Positions 1-7,800 of a stretch of DNA of 21,691 nucleotides are shown in pieces. The notes under the pieces are model-generated. The model saw nothing but the letters and a program-made list of their open reading frames with translations. It did no database searches and had not been told where the DNA came from. Each line of letters starts with the position of its first letter. Positions within the stretch are counted from its first letter, which is position 1. The translations under genes were made by a program, and so were the position numbers. Origin of the DNA: Limnoraphis robusta CS-951 (GTDB taxonomy: Bacteria; Cyanobacteriota; Cyanobacteriia; Cyanobacteriales; Microcoleaceae); assembly GCF_000972705.2 (NCBI RefSeq), contig NZ_LATL02000080.1:1-21691 (forward strand), read 5' to 3'.

Positions 1-408
1 ACCCCATCCCCCCATCCCCCCCGGCAATTTTTAACTGAGAATGAAACAGCCCTGACCCAGTAGGGGTGCAAGGCTTGCACCCAAAAAAACACTTGCACCC
101 AAAAAACACCGCTTCAACCGGGTGCATTTCATCTGATGAAAAACTGATTCCAACTGCAAACTAGACTTTTTTCAAGATATTCGATCAACTTCAAATAGCA
201 GGTGTTTACAGAAGTTGTTAACCTGAGCCAGTCAGTCTAGGGCGAATAATGGGTTATGATAACCGTCAATAGGGTTTTAACTCTATTAAACATCAAGTCA
301 CAAGGTGATCAGATGCGATCTGCGAACTCTAGAACAACTTCAGACCGATCCGAAGCGCAGAATACAGGGCATTTCAACCGTCGTGAGTAGCCGAACCCCA
401 TTACGCTT
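1..408. other. non-coding leader upstream of the antiporter
   Basis: No gene is visible in this stretch. It begins with a C-rich low-complexity run (repeated CCCCAT/CCCCC) and contains the CTTGCACCC repeat hairpin described separately. A perfect 13-bp palindrome, GGTTATGATAACC, lies at 252-264 and could be an operator or part of a promoter for the downstream antiporter gene, but no regulator can be named. No clear Shine-Dalgarno sequence precedes the ATG at 409. Confidence 0.5.
64..106. repeat. CTTGCACCC inverted/direct repeat
   Basis: GGGTGCAAG at 64-72 and CTTGCACCC at 74-82 form a tight palindrome. CTTGCACCC followed by an A-run recurs at 92-106, and a further GGGTGCA occurs near 120. The A-run follows the hairpin on the plus strand, so it is not a canonical terminator for a plus-strand gene. 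It looks like a small dispersed repeat of the REP type. Function unknown. Confidence 0.5.
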
Positions 409-2346
409 ATGGAAACAACTTCCTTTGACATTACTCTGCTGATGGTGATCACAATCATTAGTGGAATAAGCGCTCAAGTTTTAGCAGACTACCTCAAAGT
501 ACCTGCGATCGTCTTCCTATTGCTATTTGGGATTATCGTCGGTAATGATGGTTTAGGGTTAGTCCATCCCAACCTACTGGGTGAAGGATTAGAGGTGATC
601 GTATCACTCTCGGTTGCTCTGATTCTGTTTGAGGGCGGTTTAAGCCTAGAACTTAGGGATCTAGGACAAGTTTCTGGAAGCATCCGTAATTTAGTCACCT
701 TTGGCACCCTAATCACCCTCACAGGCGGCGGAATGGCTGCCCACTGGTTAGGTGAATTTCCTTGGCCGATCGCCTTTCTTTACGCTTCATTGGTGGTTGT
801 CACCGGGCCTACCGTAGTCGGGCCGTTACTCAAACAGGTTTCTGTTGATCGTCGAGTCGCCGCCTTACTCGAAGGAGAAGGGGTTTTAATCGATCCAGTC
901 GGTGCCATTCTCGCCGTTTTAGTCCTCAACGTTGTCTTAAGCGGGAACGCCAACCCCCTAGAACTTTTTCAAGAACTGATGATTCGCCTGGGAATTGGGG
1001 CGGCGCTTGGGGTGGCTGGAGGTGGGTTGCTGGGTTGGAGTTTAAAAAAAAGCCAATCTCTCTCTGAAGAACTGAAAAACCTGATTGTTTTAGCCGCCCT
1101 TTGGGGTTTATACGATTTAGCGGAAGTCGTTTACAGCGAATCTGGACTGATGACGGCGGTTGTGTCGGGGATGATGGTGAGAACGGTCGGTGTACCCGAA
1201 ATGCGACAACTGCGGCGATTTAAAGGTCAGTTAACTATGCTGTCTGTCTCCGTATTGTTTATTTTGCTGGCGGCTGATCTATCGTTAGAAAGTATTGTCG
1301 CTTTGGGTTGGGGAAGTGTTCTGACCGTTTTGGCTTTAATGTGGATCGTTCGCCCGATTAATGTTTGGCTTTGTACTCTCAATAGCAATCTCAACTGGCG
1401 ACAAAAAGCATTTGTCTCTTGGGTTGGCCCTAGAGGAATTGTCTCGGCTTCTGTTTCCTCTCTGTTTGCCATTTTATTAACCCAACGGGGAATGAACGGC
1501 GGAGACTCTATTAAAGCTTTAGTCTTTTTAACGATTATTATGACGGTTGTGATTCAAGGGTTAACAGCTCGTTCGATGGCCAAGTTATTAAGGATTACCT
1601 CTAGTTCTGCAACCGGAGCTGTTATTGTTGGTTCTAACCCGATTAGTCGCTTAATTGGACGCTTATTTCAGGAGCGGGGCGAATCTGTGGTGATTATCGA
1701 TACTAATTCAGAAGCTTGTGAACAGGCTAAACAAGAAGGTTTGCGAGTTTATCAAAGTAGTGCTTTAGATCCCAATGTGTTAGAAGAGGCTGGTCTCGAA
1801 TCTATTGGTACTTTTTTAGCAATGACCAGTAACGGAGAAGTTAATCTGGTCTTATCGGAACGCGCCGCAGAAGAATTTAAACCGCCTCGTGTTTTGGCAC
1901 TCTTTCCTCGTGATCCGCAATCAAAAGCCTCAGCTAATAAAGAAAAAGTACAACAAGCTTTTATCCCCGATTTCTCCTTAAAAAAGTGGAATAAGTTCAT
2001 GGAAAGTCAAGAGGTGAAGTTGGGAGAAACGACTCTCAAACAACCCGGATTAGAGTTTCAACGATCGCATTTACAAGCCTTAATTCGTTCTAATGAATTG
2101 CTTCCTCTGTTAGTAGAACGACAAGGAAATTTACAAGTTTTACCGGCTTCGGAAACATGGCAAATTGATGATCGGATTATTTATTTACTCCATGATCCTA
2201 AGCCCAAGCTTCTCAGACGCCTATCCGGTTCACAACAATCAACTTTAACCTTAGAAAAACATCCCGTTGTTGAAGAAGTTCCTATCCCTACTCCTACACT
2301 GAAAGAAAAAGAAAGCGAAGCTTTTGAAGAAGTCCCTGTCGATTAA
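409..2346 (+). CDS. CPA1-family cation:proton antiporter with C-terminal TrkA-N-like domain
   Basis: The 645-residue protein is predicted to exchange Na+ (or K+) for H+ across the cytoplasmic or thylakoid membrane. Residues about 7-395 are a polytopic membrane domain of roughly a dozen hydrophobic segments. They carry the family's conserved polar stretch EGEGVLIDP (about 155-163), whose acidic residues, including D162, are expected to bind the ion, plus a late GPRGIVS motif (about 340-346). Residues about 402-500 form a Rossmann-type TrkA-N/RCK_N domain (GAVIVGSNPISRLIGRLF, then VVIIDTN), which in related transporters gates activity through nucleotide or ion binding. The last 50 residues are Pro/Glu-rich and probably disordered. 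The ATG at 409 is the first start of the open frame; the upstream sequence has no strong ribosome site. Family assignment is strong. The transported ion and the specific NhaS/NhaP subtype cannot be settled by eye, so no symbol is given. Confidence 0.9.
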   Translation: METTSFDITLLMVITIISGISAQVLADYLKVPAIVFLLLFGIIVGNDGLGLVHPNLLGEGLEVIVSLSVALILFEGGLSLELRDLGQVSGSIRNLVTFGTLITLTGGGMAAHWLGEFPWPIAFLYASLVVVTGPTVVGPLLKQVSVDRRVAALLEGEGVLIDPVGAILAVLVLNVVLSGNANPLELFQELMIRLGIGAALGVAGGGLLGWSLKKSQSLSEELKNLIVLAALWGLYDLAEVVYSESGLMTAVVSGMMVRTVGVPEMRQLRRFKGQLTMLSVSVLFILLAADLSLESIVALGWGSVLTVLALMWIVRPINVWLCTLNSNLNWRQKAFVSWVGPRGIVSASVSSLFAILLTQRGMNGGDSIKALVFLTIIMTVVIQGLTARSMAKLLRITSSSATGAVIVGSNPISRLIGRLFQERGESVVIIDTNSEACEQAKQEGLRVYQSSALDPNVLEEAGLESIGTFLAMTSNGEVNLVLSERAAEEFKPPRVLALFPRDPQSKASANKEKVQQAFIPDFSLKKWNKFMESQEVKLGETTLKQPGLEFQRSHLQALIRSNELLPLLVERQGNLQVLPASETWQIDDRIIYLLHDPKPKLLRRLSGSQQSTLTLEKHPVVEEVPIPTPTLKEKESEAFEEVPVD

Positions 2347-2417
2347 CACTGATGTTCTCTATAAAACAGAACAGGCGATTTTCCCCCGCTAGTTCCCTAG
2401 ACAGAGAGGTTTGATCA

Positions 2418-2784
2418 AAAAATTGGGATACAAGCCTCGCCCTTAAGGGCGACTTTTATGGTAAAATCAAATAGGTTGAAAAACCCGCCTTGTCCCATAA
2501 ATACTACAGAATAGAAGATTAGGTTGGAACTCCTTTAGTTGAGGGCAGAACAAGGGAAGTCTTAAAGTCAATGAGAAAATCAAACTTGAAGACACAAACA
2601 AACAAAAACAAGATTTGTTAATAGTCGCGGGAGGACATTCTGAGACTTTAAACGGACGTGGAGGAAGGCATAAGACTCCGGTTATTGAAGCAGCGTCCTG
2701 CGAAGCGTCAACCCCATTCAGTGACCACCCGTTAAAGGTGGCGTGGTGAGGAATCTTCTCCCTTTAGGGAGGAGAGGATGTCAA
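2418..2784 (+). mobile_element. internally deleted IS200/IS605-type element (MITE-like)
   Basis: The left end carries the perfect hairpin TCGCCCTTAAGGGCGA (2437-2452), followed by a typical TTTTATGGTA stretch. The right end carries a hairpin around 2754-2777 (TCTCCC, TTTA, GGGAGGAGA) and stops at GATGTCAA (2777-2784); TCAA is the kind of right-end cleavage tetranucleotide known from IS608-like elements. In between are only scraps of a tnpB-like gene. Positions 2475-2522 read VEKPALSHKYYRIED and stop, resembling a TnpB N-terminus, and 2543-2749 resembles a TnpB C-terminus. The large middle part is missing, so this copy cannot encode its own transposition. Exact termini are estimated from the hairpins. 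Confidence 0.7.
2543..2749 (+). pseudogene. tnpB: C-terminal remnant of an IS605-type TnpB
   Basis: A 68-codon open frame ends in TGA at 2747-2749 and includes the stretch SETLNGRGGRHKTPVIEAAS followed by CEASTP. I recognise this as the basic, low-complexity tail that follows the zinc-finger and RuvC-III region of many cyanobacterial TnpB proteins. None of the catalytic motifs (RuvC I-III, four-cysteine finger) is present. The frame has no sensible start and is closed upstream by a stop at 2540-2542. The fragment lies just inside the right-end hairpin, exactly where a tnpB gene should end. It is a dead relic and probably not translated usefully. Confidence 0.65.
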
Positions 2785-2855
2785 AGATTAGTACCTTCAA
2801 TCTGTGTCTTAGGGCTTAAATCTGACAAAAAAGGCCTTGTTGAGCTTGCACTTTC

Positions 2856-2872
2856 TTTACAGTTTAGTTACA
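2856..2872 (+). promoter_or_regulatory. HLR1-like direct repeat upstream of the Hlip gene
   Basis: TTTACA (2856-2861) and GTTACA (2867-2872) form a direct repeat 45-60 bp upstream of the Hlip start. The known RpaB target HLR1 consists of two (G/T)TTACA(T/A)(T/A) half sites separated by two bases, which controls hli genes. Here the half sites are offset by 11 bases instead of 10, and the first half site has G after the ACA. The match is therefore imperfect, and RpaB control is an inference from gene type. Confidence 0.35.
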
Positions 2873-2916
2873 TTTATTCACAGAGAACAACAAGTTTCCT
2901 GAAAGGAGATTGCCAC

Positions 2917-3090
2917 ATGGAAAACCAAAATCGCTTACCCCAAGAGCAAAATCACAACGAGTGGAACTGGGGCTTTACAGCCGGATCTGAAACCTGGAAT
3001 GGTCGTCTTGCCATGATCGGCTTTATCTCGGCTGTGATCATCGAACTCGCTTCAGGACAAGGTGTATTACACTTCTGGGGTTTGATGTAA
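2917..3090 (+). CDS. high-light-inducible protein (Hlip/SCP)
   Basis: This 57-residue single-helix protein belongs to the chlorophyll a/b-binding-like superfamily. Such proteins sit in the thylakoid membrane, bind chlorophyll and carotenoid near photosystem II assembly intermediates, and protect against excess light. The diagnostic motif ETWNGRLAMIGF spans residues 25-36 and opens the only transmembrane helix (about 30-48); the glutamate, asparagine and arginine are the pigment-binding and helix-pairing residues known in the family. I chose the ATG at 2917 because GAAAGGAG (2901-2908) lies at ideal distance; a longer upstream frame would run into IS-derived sequence. The gene stands alone, followed by terminator hairpins, and its promoter lies directly after the right end of a decayed IS605-type element. 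Confidence 0.95.
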   Translation: MENQNRLPQEQNHNEWNWGFTAGSETWNGRLAMIGFISAVIIELASGQGVLHFWGLM

Positions 3091-3147
3091 GCTAGACGTA
3101 ATGGAAGATTTGTACACAATGGCAGTCTCCATTACACTAGCTCTTTA
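3091..3147 (+). terminator. inverted repeat terminator after the Hlip gene
   Basis: GCTAG...TAATGGA (3091-3105) pairs with TCCATTA...CTAGC (3128-3141) and is followed by TCTTTATT. It begins at the base after the Hlip stop codon. This is consistent with factor-independent termination or a 3' stabilising hairpin. Confidence 0.6.
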
Positions 3148-3174
3148 TTAAAATGTAGGAAGATTATAACATGA

Positions 3175-3208
3175 CTTGGGAGTTTTCGATGACTCTCAAG
3201 CTTTTTAT
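3175..3208 (+). terminator. second plus-strand terminator hairpin
   Basis: CTTGGGAGT (3175-3183) pairs with ACTCTCAAG (3192-3200), with one G-U pair and an 8-base loop, followed by CTTTTTATT. It forms a back-up terminator between the convergent Hlip gene and sigA. Confidence 0.55.
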
Positions 3209-3212
3209 TAGC

Positions 3213-3256
3213 AAAAAAAGTAAGGGCAAAGCTGAAACAACGTCCTGACTTTGCCC
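3213..3256 (-). terminator. rho-independent terminator of sigA
   Basis: On the minus strand GGGCAAAG (complement of 3249-3256) pairs with CTTTGCCC (complement of 3224-3231), then TTA and CTTTTTTT follow. The hairpin starts 20 bp after the sigA stop codon and has a U-tract, so it is a good intrinsic terminator. Confidence 0.8.
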
Positions 3257-3275
3257 ATTCACGCCAAAGACCGCC

Positions 3276-4451
3276 TTAACGAATGTACTCTTTTAAGATG
3301 CTGTTGCGGTTGGGATGGCGCAACTTCCGCAGAGCTTTTGCTTCGATTTGACGAATCCGTTCACGAGTGACATTGAAGATTTGACCAATTTCTTCAAGCG
3401 TCTTCATCCGACCGTCATCTAAGCCATAGCGTAACCGTAAAACGTCACGTTCACGGGGACTCAGAGTATCTAAAACACTTTCGAGGTCTTCGCGAAGCAG
3501 GTTTTTGGACACCTGATCTTCCGGGGTTTCTCCATCAGACTCAATAAAATCACCCAAGCGAGAATCTTCTTCTTTACCAATCGGTGTTTCCAAAGAGATG
3601 GGGAGTTGGGCTGATTTCGCAATAAACCGCAACTTCTCAATGGTCATTTCCATCCGAGTGGCAATTTCTTCCTCTGTGGGTTTACGACCCATTTCTTGGG
3701 AGAGTAATTTAGTCGTCTTTTTGATCCGAGAAATGGTTTCATACAGGTGAACCGGAAGCCTTATTGTCCGAGATTGATCAGCGATCGCTCGGGTGATGGC
3801 TTGACGAATCCACCAAGTCGCGTAGGTACTGAATTTGTAACCTTTTTCGTGATCAAACTTTTCAGCCGCCCGAATCAATCCTAGACTTCCTTCTTGGATT
3901 AAGTCTTGGAATGATAAGCCTCGATTCATATACTTTTTAGCGATCGAAACCACTAAACGGAGGTTTGACTGCACCATCTTATCTTTGGCCCGTCTTCCGT
4001 GGAAAAGACGGCGACGGAATTCAGGTAAGGCCATGTCAACGGCACTTGCCCATTCCCGGTCTTCGGGTTCTCGATGGTGATGTTCGATTAGCTTTTCCCG
4101 TATTCGCTCTAACTCAAGTAAGTCGGCGATTTTACGCGCTAATTCAATTTCTTCATCAGCTCGTAATAATCGAATTCGACCTATTTCTTGGAGATAGAGT
4201 CTAATCGAATCCTCAGTGTAGTGTTTTTTCTTCGCCTGAGTCCGACGCCGTGACTTAGCAACTCCTTCTGACTTGCTTTCGTCTTCTTCATCAGACTGAG
4301 ATTCTAGATAATCTTCGTCTTGACTATCATCATCTTCAAGCAGAAAGTCTAATTCATGTTCCGGTCGGGCTCGGGTTGAACTTTGAAGCAATTCGATCGG
4401 TTCCATCTCCGGCTGAATGGGGGTTGCGAGTCCGGTGTTCGTCTGGATCAT
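3276..4451 (-). CDS. sigA: principal RNA polymerase sigma factor SigA (group 1)
   Basis: This is the 391-residue primary sigma factor that directs core RNA polymerase to housekeeping promoters. After an acidic N-terminal stretch come region 1.2 ([16 protein letters not shown]), regions 2.1-2.4 ([54 protein letters not shown], then the -10 recognition helix), region 3 ([11 protein letters not shown] onward) and region 4 ([15 protein letters not shown], then the -35 helix with [19 protein letters not shown]). Length and the tail [15 protein letters not shown] fit cyanobacterial RpoD1/SigA. A longer frame begins with TTG at 4499, but the ATG at 4451 is preceded by GAGGAAC at good spacing and gives the usual N-terminus, so I prefer it. 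The gene is monocistronic, with its own terminator and a long non-coding upstream region. Assignment as group 1 rather than group 2 rests on the long acidic N-terminus and the C-terminal tail. Confidence 0.93.
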   Translation of the reverse strand: MIQTNTGLATPIQPEMEPIELLQSSTRARPEHELDFLLEDDDSQDEDYLESQSDEEDESKSEGVAKSRRRTQAKKKHYTEDSIRLYLQEIGRIRLLRADEEIELARKIADLLELERIREKLIEHHHREPEDREWASAVDMALPEFRRRLFHGRRAKDKMVQSNLRLVVSIAKKYMNRGLSFQDLIQEGSLGLIRAAEKFDHEKGYKFSTYATWWIRQAITRAIADQSRTIRLPVHLYETISRIKKTTKLLSQEMGRKPTEEEIATRMEMTIEKLRFIAKSAQLPISLETPIGKEEDSRLGDFIESDGETPEDQVSKNLLREDLESVLDTLSPRERDVLRLRYGLDDGRMKTLEEIGQIFNVTRERIRQIEAKALRKLRHPNRNSILKEYIR

Positions 4452-5323
4452 GCCGCGTTCCTCATGCTCCTCAATGCAAGAATCAATCACTATAAACAAT
4501 TAGTAGTTTGTCTATTTCTAGACAGTTTAGCCAATTCTAACCGCAATCACAGTTTGATTGGGGTTTAGCCGACTTCTTGAGTAAACTCGACTTCACTCAA
4601 ATTATCGACATTGGATTTAAACAACACCGATTGGTGTTTTCACCATTGCAGTTAGACCTTTCTGATTGTAGCCTCTCTCATACAAAATGCACGGCCTCGC
4701 TACAACTTCTAGGTGGGTACTGGGATTAAAAGTTGAAATTCCTCAGATTTTGCAATTGGGGTCAGGCTGCTACAAACCCTCGGCATTTTTCTGCTAACCG
4801 CAGAATTAGACGGGTTTGGGAAGGAATTCCTCAACACCAACTAGCTTTGATCTCTAGTCATTAGAAGACAGCTTTTCAGAAGTTGACCCTTGCTGGAAAA
4901 ACCTGTTGCCTCAATCAGCAGGTTAGTGGATATAACGATTTGGGGAAGTTTAATGATCTTCGCCTGTAGACTTTTTAGTCTCTAACATCATCTTAACCCA
5001 ATTGAGACAACTGACTGAGTTGCTCCAGCCCATTAGCTTGCAAAAGCAAACCGGATGTTCACAACTTACAAGAGAAACTGTCTGAACTTAGTTCCTTTTT
5101 TGTACGTTAACTCAAATCTGAAAAATTGGTGCCTACTCTAATGTTAAATCAAGTTAAGCTTTTGACGCCATCTTTTTGTGAAATCTTGATCAACTTGTTC
5201 TATTGTTTTAAACTTCAACTGCTGAATATTTAAGATAAAGATCACAGTTAATATACATATCTTTACATTGATTGGATTAATCATTAAGTTCTTGTGAAGA
5301 GAGTCACACCCCATTGAGACCTA
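4452..5323. other. 870-bp non-coding region between sigA and the permease gene
   Basis: I see no convincing gene here on either strand. It must hold the sigA promoter or promoters and leader (sigA is transcribed leftward from here) and the 3' region of the permease gene. Small inverted repeats occur: AACACC/GGTGTT (4623-4638), AACCTG/CAGGTT (4900-4924), and AGACT-TTTT-AGTCT (4968-4981). None is followed by a strong U-tract. The stretch is long for a cyanobacterial intergenic region and could hide a small RNA or multiple sigA promoters, but nothing in the bases proves this. Confidence 0.5.
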
Positions 5324-6208
5324 CTAGCGTTGATTTCTCAGGCGAGGGTTTACCCAATCATTTAACCCTTCTCCCAACAGCGATAATCCCACCACCATCA
5401 ACGTTAAGGCTAATCCCGGAAAAAAAGCAGTCCACCAAATCCCCGTCGGTAAAGCTTCCAGCGCTAAACGTAAATCATGTCCCCATTCTGGAGTCTCTTC
5501 CGGTAATCCTAATCCCAAAAATCCCAAACTTCCTAACGTTAAAATGGCATCAGCCGCATTCAGGGTAAACAAAACAGGCACACTCTGAATCACATTCATA
5601 AACAGATAACGGGATAATACTGTCCAGGTATCCGCCCCCAGGGCTTGCGCGGCTTCAATAAATAATTCTGTTTTAACACTTGTGGTATGATTACGAACCA
5701 CCCGATAATATTGGGGAACATAAGCGATACTCAAGGCGATCGCTGCATTCAAAATTCCTCGCCCAACTACAAACGCCAGGGTAATCGACAGCAACAGTCC
5801 GGGTAAGGTATATACTGCATCCATGACAAACAGTAACGCTCGGTCTAGTTTTCCCCCCAAATAACCACTGACGAGTCCCAACGGTACCCCAATGATCAAA
5901 CTTAACCCGGTGGCTAATAGCAACACCTTCCAAGCCGCCTGGACACCAAAAAGGGTTCGGGAAAAAACATCATAGCCCTGACGATTGGTACCAAACCAAT
6001 GTTCAAGCCCTGGGGCTTGGTGAATGGGGTTCGAGAGAAACTCTGTTGGACTTTGAATCCATCCCCAAGCCAAAAAGACTGGAGACAATACCGTTATCAG
6101 AATAAAAACCATTGTGATCCCCAAACCCACCAACATCATCCGAGTTGAGAGATTGGGTTGTTTCCAGAGACTTAGAACTTCTAAGAAGCGAGATTTAGCA
6201 GCCGTCAT
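5324..6208 (-). CDS. ABC transporter permease, DppC/OppC type
   Basis: This 294-residue inner-membrane permease should form half of the channel of a peptide- or nickel-type ABC importer. It has an N-terminal TM helix (GLGITMVFILITVLSPVFL) and a periplasmic segment with HWFGTNRQGYDVFSRTLFG, the family's typical HxxGTDxxGRDxxSR stretch with N and Q at two positions. It then has five further hydrophobic segments. The cytoplasmic coupling loop EAAQALGAD...LFMNVIQS matches the EAA motif that contacts the ATPase. The frame extends upstream to 6313, but that part is IS sequence; the ATG at 6208 fits the family N-terminus although its ribosome site is weak. The partner DppB, ATPases and binding protein are not in this window. 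A tnpB element ends at about 6245, only 37 bp upstream, so the native promoter has probably been displaced. Substrate unknown. Confidence 0.85.
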   Translation of the reverse strand: MTAAKSRFLEVLSLWKQPNLSTRMMLVGLGITMVFILITVLSPVFLAWGWIQSPTEFLSNPIHQAPGLEHWFGTNRQGYDVFSRTLFGVQAAWKVLLLATGLSLIIGVPLGLVSGYLGGKLDRALLFVMDAVYTLPGLLLSITLAFVVGRGILNAAIALSIAYVPQYYRVVRNHTTSVKTELFIEAAQALGADTWTVLSRYLFMNVIQSVPVLFTLNAADAILTLGSLGFLGLGLPEETPEWGHDLRLALEALPTGIWWTAFFPGLALTLMVVGLSLLGEGLNDWVNPRLRNQR

Positions 6209-6252
6209 TGACAATTCTACAGATGAGTTCGGGTTAATTGTCTCTTGACACT

Positions 6253-6272
6253 CCCCGCCATAAATGACGGGG
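6253..6272 (-). repeat. right-end hairpin of the tnpB element
   Basis: CCCCGCCATAAATGACGGGG forms a stem of CCCCG/CGGGG plus CAT/ATG around one mismatch. It begins 9 bp beyond the tnpB stop codon. In characterised TnpB systems the guide-bearing omega RNA covers the end of tnpB and the right end, and the guide is the first bases after the element. Here the guide would be read on the minus strand from 6244 downward. That role is inferred from family knowledge. Confidence 0.6.
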
Positions 6273-6281
6273 ATTCTTGGT

Positions 6282-7472
6282 TCACGGATCGCACTTTCCA
6301 ACGCAGGAATCATCCAACATTAAAAGAGGTGCAAACTCCCCAAGCTTTAAAGATTCGGTCTGCCCGACCGTACTTAGGGCTTTTTTCAGAATGTTTTTAG
6401 CCGCGTTAACGTCTCTATCTTCACAATATCCGCATGAACAAACATGGGTTCTTGTTGATAGAGATTTTGTTACTTTTTTCCCACAGTTAGAACAGTCAGC
6501 AGAGGTATTATGGGGAGCTACAGGTATTGTTAGCTTCCCATATTTTATTGCAAAATATTCTAACCAATAACGAAAAGTAGACCAGGCAACATCTGAAATT
6601 GATTTAGCTAAATGTCGGTTTTTTATCATGCCTTTAACATTCAAGTCTTCATAGGCGACCACATCATTAGAGTGAATTACGCAGTATGCAATTCTTTTTG
6701 CATACTCTTTACGTTGCCTACTTACTTTTAAATGTTTACGGGCATATCGACACAAGGCTTTGTGGTAGTTTTTTGACTGCGGTTTAACCCCACGAATGTA
6801 TTTCTTGGATTTTCTGCGATTAGCTCGATTTAACTGTTTTTCAGCTTTCCTATAGAACTGAGGATTTTCTATGGTATTTCCAAAGCTATCTGCTAGAAAA
6901 TATTTGATTCCAACATCTAAGCCTATTGCTTTTCCTGTGGGCTCAGTTTCTATTCGCACATCAACTGAAATACAAAACTGCACATAGTATCCATCGGCTC
7001 TCTTCACTAACCTCACTCGCTTAATGTCTTCGAGTTGGTAGAAATGAAGATCATAGGTTCCCTTTAGCTTCAGCTTACCGATATTGTTCTTATCGGTGAA
7101 AGTAATATGTTTCCTGTTCTCTGAAAGCTTCCATCCTGAAGTCTTGTATTCAACAGAACGAGCGTGTTTTTTGAATTTAGGAAACGCCTTCAAACCGGGT
7201 ACTTTTCGCTTACAGTTGTTGTAAAACCTGCTAATTGCACTCCAACTACATTCAGCCGCAGACTGTCTAGCTTGAGAGTTGAGCTTGTGAGCAAAAGGAT
7301 ATTGTTTAGCCAACACCTTGCAATATTTATTGAGGTCGTACTTGCTCACCATTTTGTTGTCCATCCAGTATCTTAAACAAGAGTTTCGGATGAACTTGTA
7401 GGAGCGTATCGCCTCGTCAATTGCTCGATACTGGCTATCTTTACCTTGTGCTTTGAACTCAAAAACTATCAA
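6282..7472 (-). CDS. tnpB: RNA-guided nuclease TnpB (IS605 family)
   Basis: This 396-residue protein looks intact. TnpB is an omega-RNA-guided DNA endonuclease, ancestral to Cas12, that cuts donor sites and helps the element persist. The N-terminus VFEFKAQGKDSQYRAIDEAI and the wedge/REC part look typical. The RuvC residues are D186 in GLDVGIK, E275 in VVAYEDLN, and D354 in DRDVNAAKNI. The zinc finger has C327-SN-C330 and C345-S-C347 with C350 nearby. The start is TTG at 7472, because the conserved N-terminal block begins right there and the first in-frame ATG would remove it. No tnpA neighbour is present. The gene is read in the same direction as, and just upstream of, the ABC permease gene, so readthrough into that gene is possible. 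Confidence 0.93.
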   Translation of the reverse strand: MIVFEFKAQGKDSQYRAIDEAIRSYKFIRNSCLRYWMDNKMVSKYDLNKYCKVLAKQYPFAHKLNSQARQSAAECSWSAISRFYNNCKRKVPGLKAFPKFKKHARSVEYKTSGWKLSENRKHITFTDKNNIGKLKLKGTYDLHFYQLEDIKRVRLVKRADGYYVQFCISVDVRIETEPTGKAIGLDVGIKYFLADSFGNTIENPQFYRKAEKQLNRANRRKSKKYIRGVKPQSKNYHKALCRYARKHLKVSRQRKEYAKRIAYCVIHSNDVVAYEDLNVKGMIKNRHLAKSISDVAWSTFRYWLEYFAIKYGKLTIPVAPHNTSADCSNCGKKVTKSLSTRTHVCSCGYCEDRDVNAAKNILKKALSTVGQTESLKLGEFAPLLMLDDSCVGKCDP

Positions 7473-7521
7473 TTCGGACTACTTACCTTTAAATTTATGC
7501 TGACTATGATAGCATAGATTT

Positions 7522-7611
7522 GTCAAAGACAACCACATCGAGCGGTTGTTTTTGACTTTGGGGAGTCCATGTATCCCCGCCATAAATGACGGGGTTTTAT
7601 TGCTCCCCAAA
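7522..7611. repeat. left-end hairpin cluster of the tnpB element
   Basis: Three inverted repeats are packed together. GTCAAAGACAACC (7522-7534) pairs with GGTTGTTTTTGAC (7544-7556). TTTGGGGAG (7557-7565) pairs with CTCCCCAAA (7603-7611), and the hairpin CCCCGCCATAAATGACGGGG (7575-7594) lies nested inside the second. Single-stranded hairpins at the left end are what Y1 transposases recognise, which fits the element boundary. Confidence 0.6.
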
Positions 7612-7800
7612 CCCCACATCCGATCAACCAGAATCGAAGGATGAAGAAGTGAGGATTGAATAATCTAATCATCCCGTAGGAGCGATCATTTTCCATCCGC
7701 CTTTAACAAAAGTATAGAGTTCAGAACATTTCAGGAATAACTGTGGATCAGGCTGTAGTTGGATTTTGCTCAATACAAAAGCTCTGGTTTTTCAGGTTAA

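Larger units (their letters stand above)
6245..7611 (-). mobile_element. IS200/IS605-family element with tnpB only (IS1341-like)
   Basis: The element reads on the minus strand from a left end near 7611 to a right end at 6245. The same 20-base hairpin, CCCCGCCATAAATGACGGGG, occurs at 6253-6272 and 7575-7594 in the same orientation, as expected for subterminal hairpins of this family. The right end finishes with TCAA on the minus strand (6245-6248), resembling the IS608 cleavage site. No Y1 transposase (tnpA) is present, so movement would need TnpA from elsewhere. The left boundary is estimated from the outer inverted repeat and could be shifted by some tens of bases. Confidence 0.75.

Noticed and set aside
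2743..2916. Longer Hlip with a 58-residue N-terminal extension
   Set aside because: The extension reads through the right end of the IS605-type remnant, and a strong ribosome site marks the ATG at 2917.
4452..4499. sigA start at TTG 4499
   Set aside because: No ribosome site, and the ATG at 4451 has GAGGAAC upstream and matches the usual protein beginning.
4687..4797. 36-codon ATG frame upstream of sigA (MHGLATTSRW...)
   Set aside because: No ribosome site, no conserved-looking features; short frames of this size are expected by chance.
6209..6313. Permease N-terminal extension to 6313
   Set aside because: It is translated from the tnpB element's right end and would overlap tnpB.
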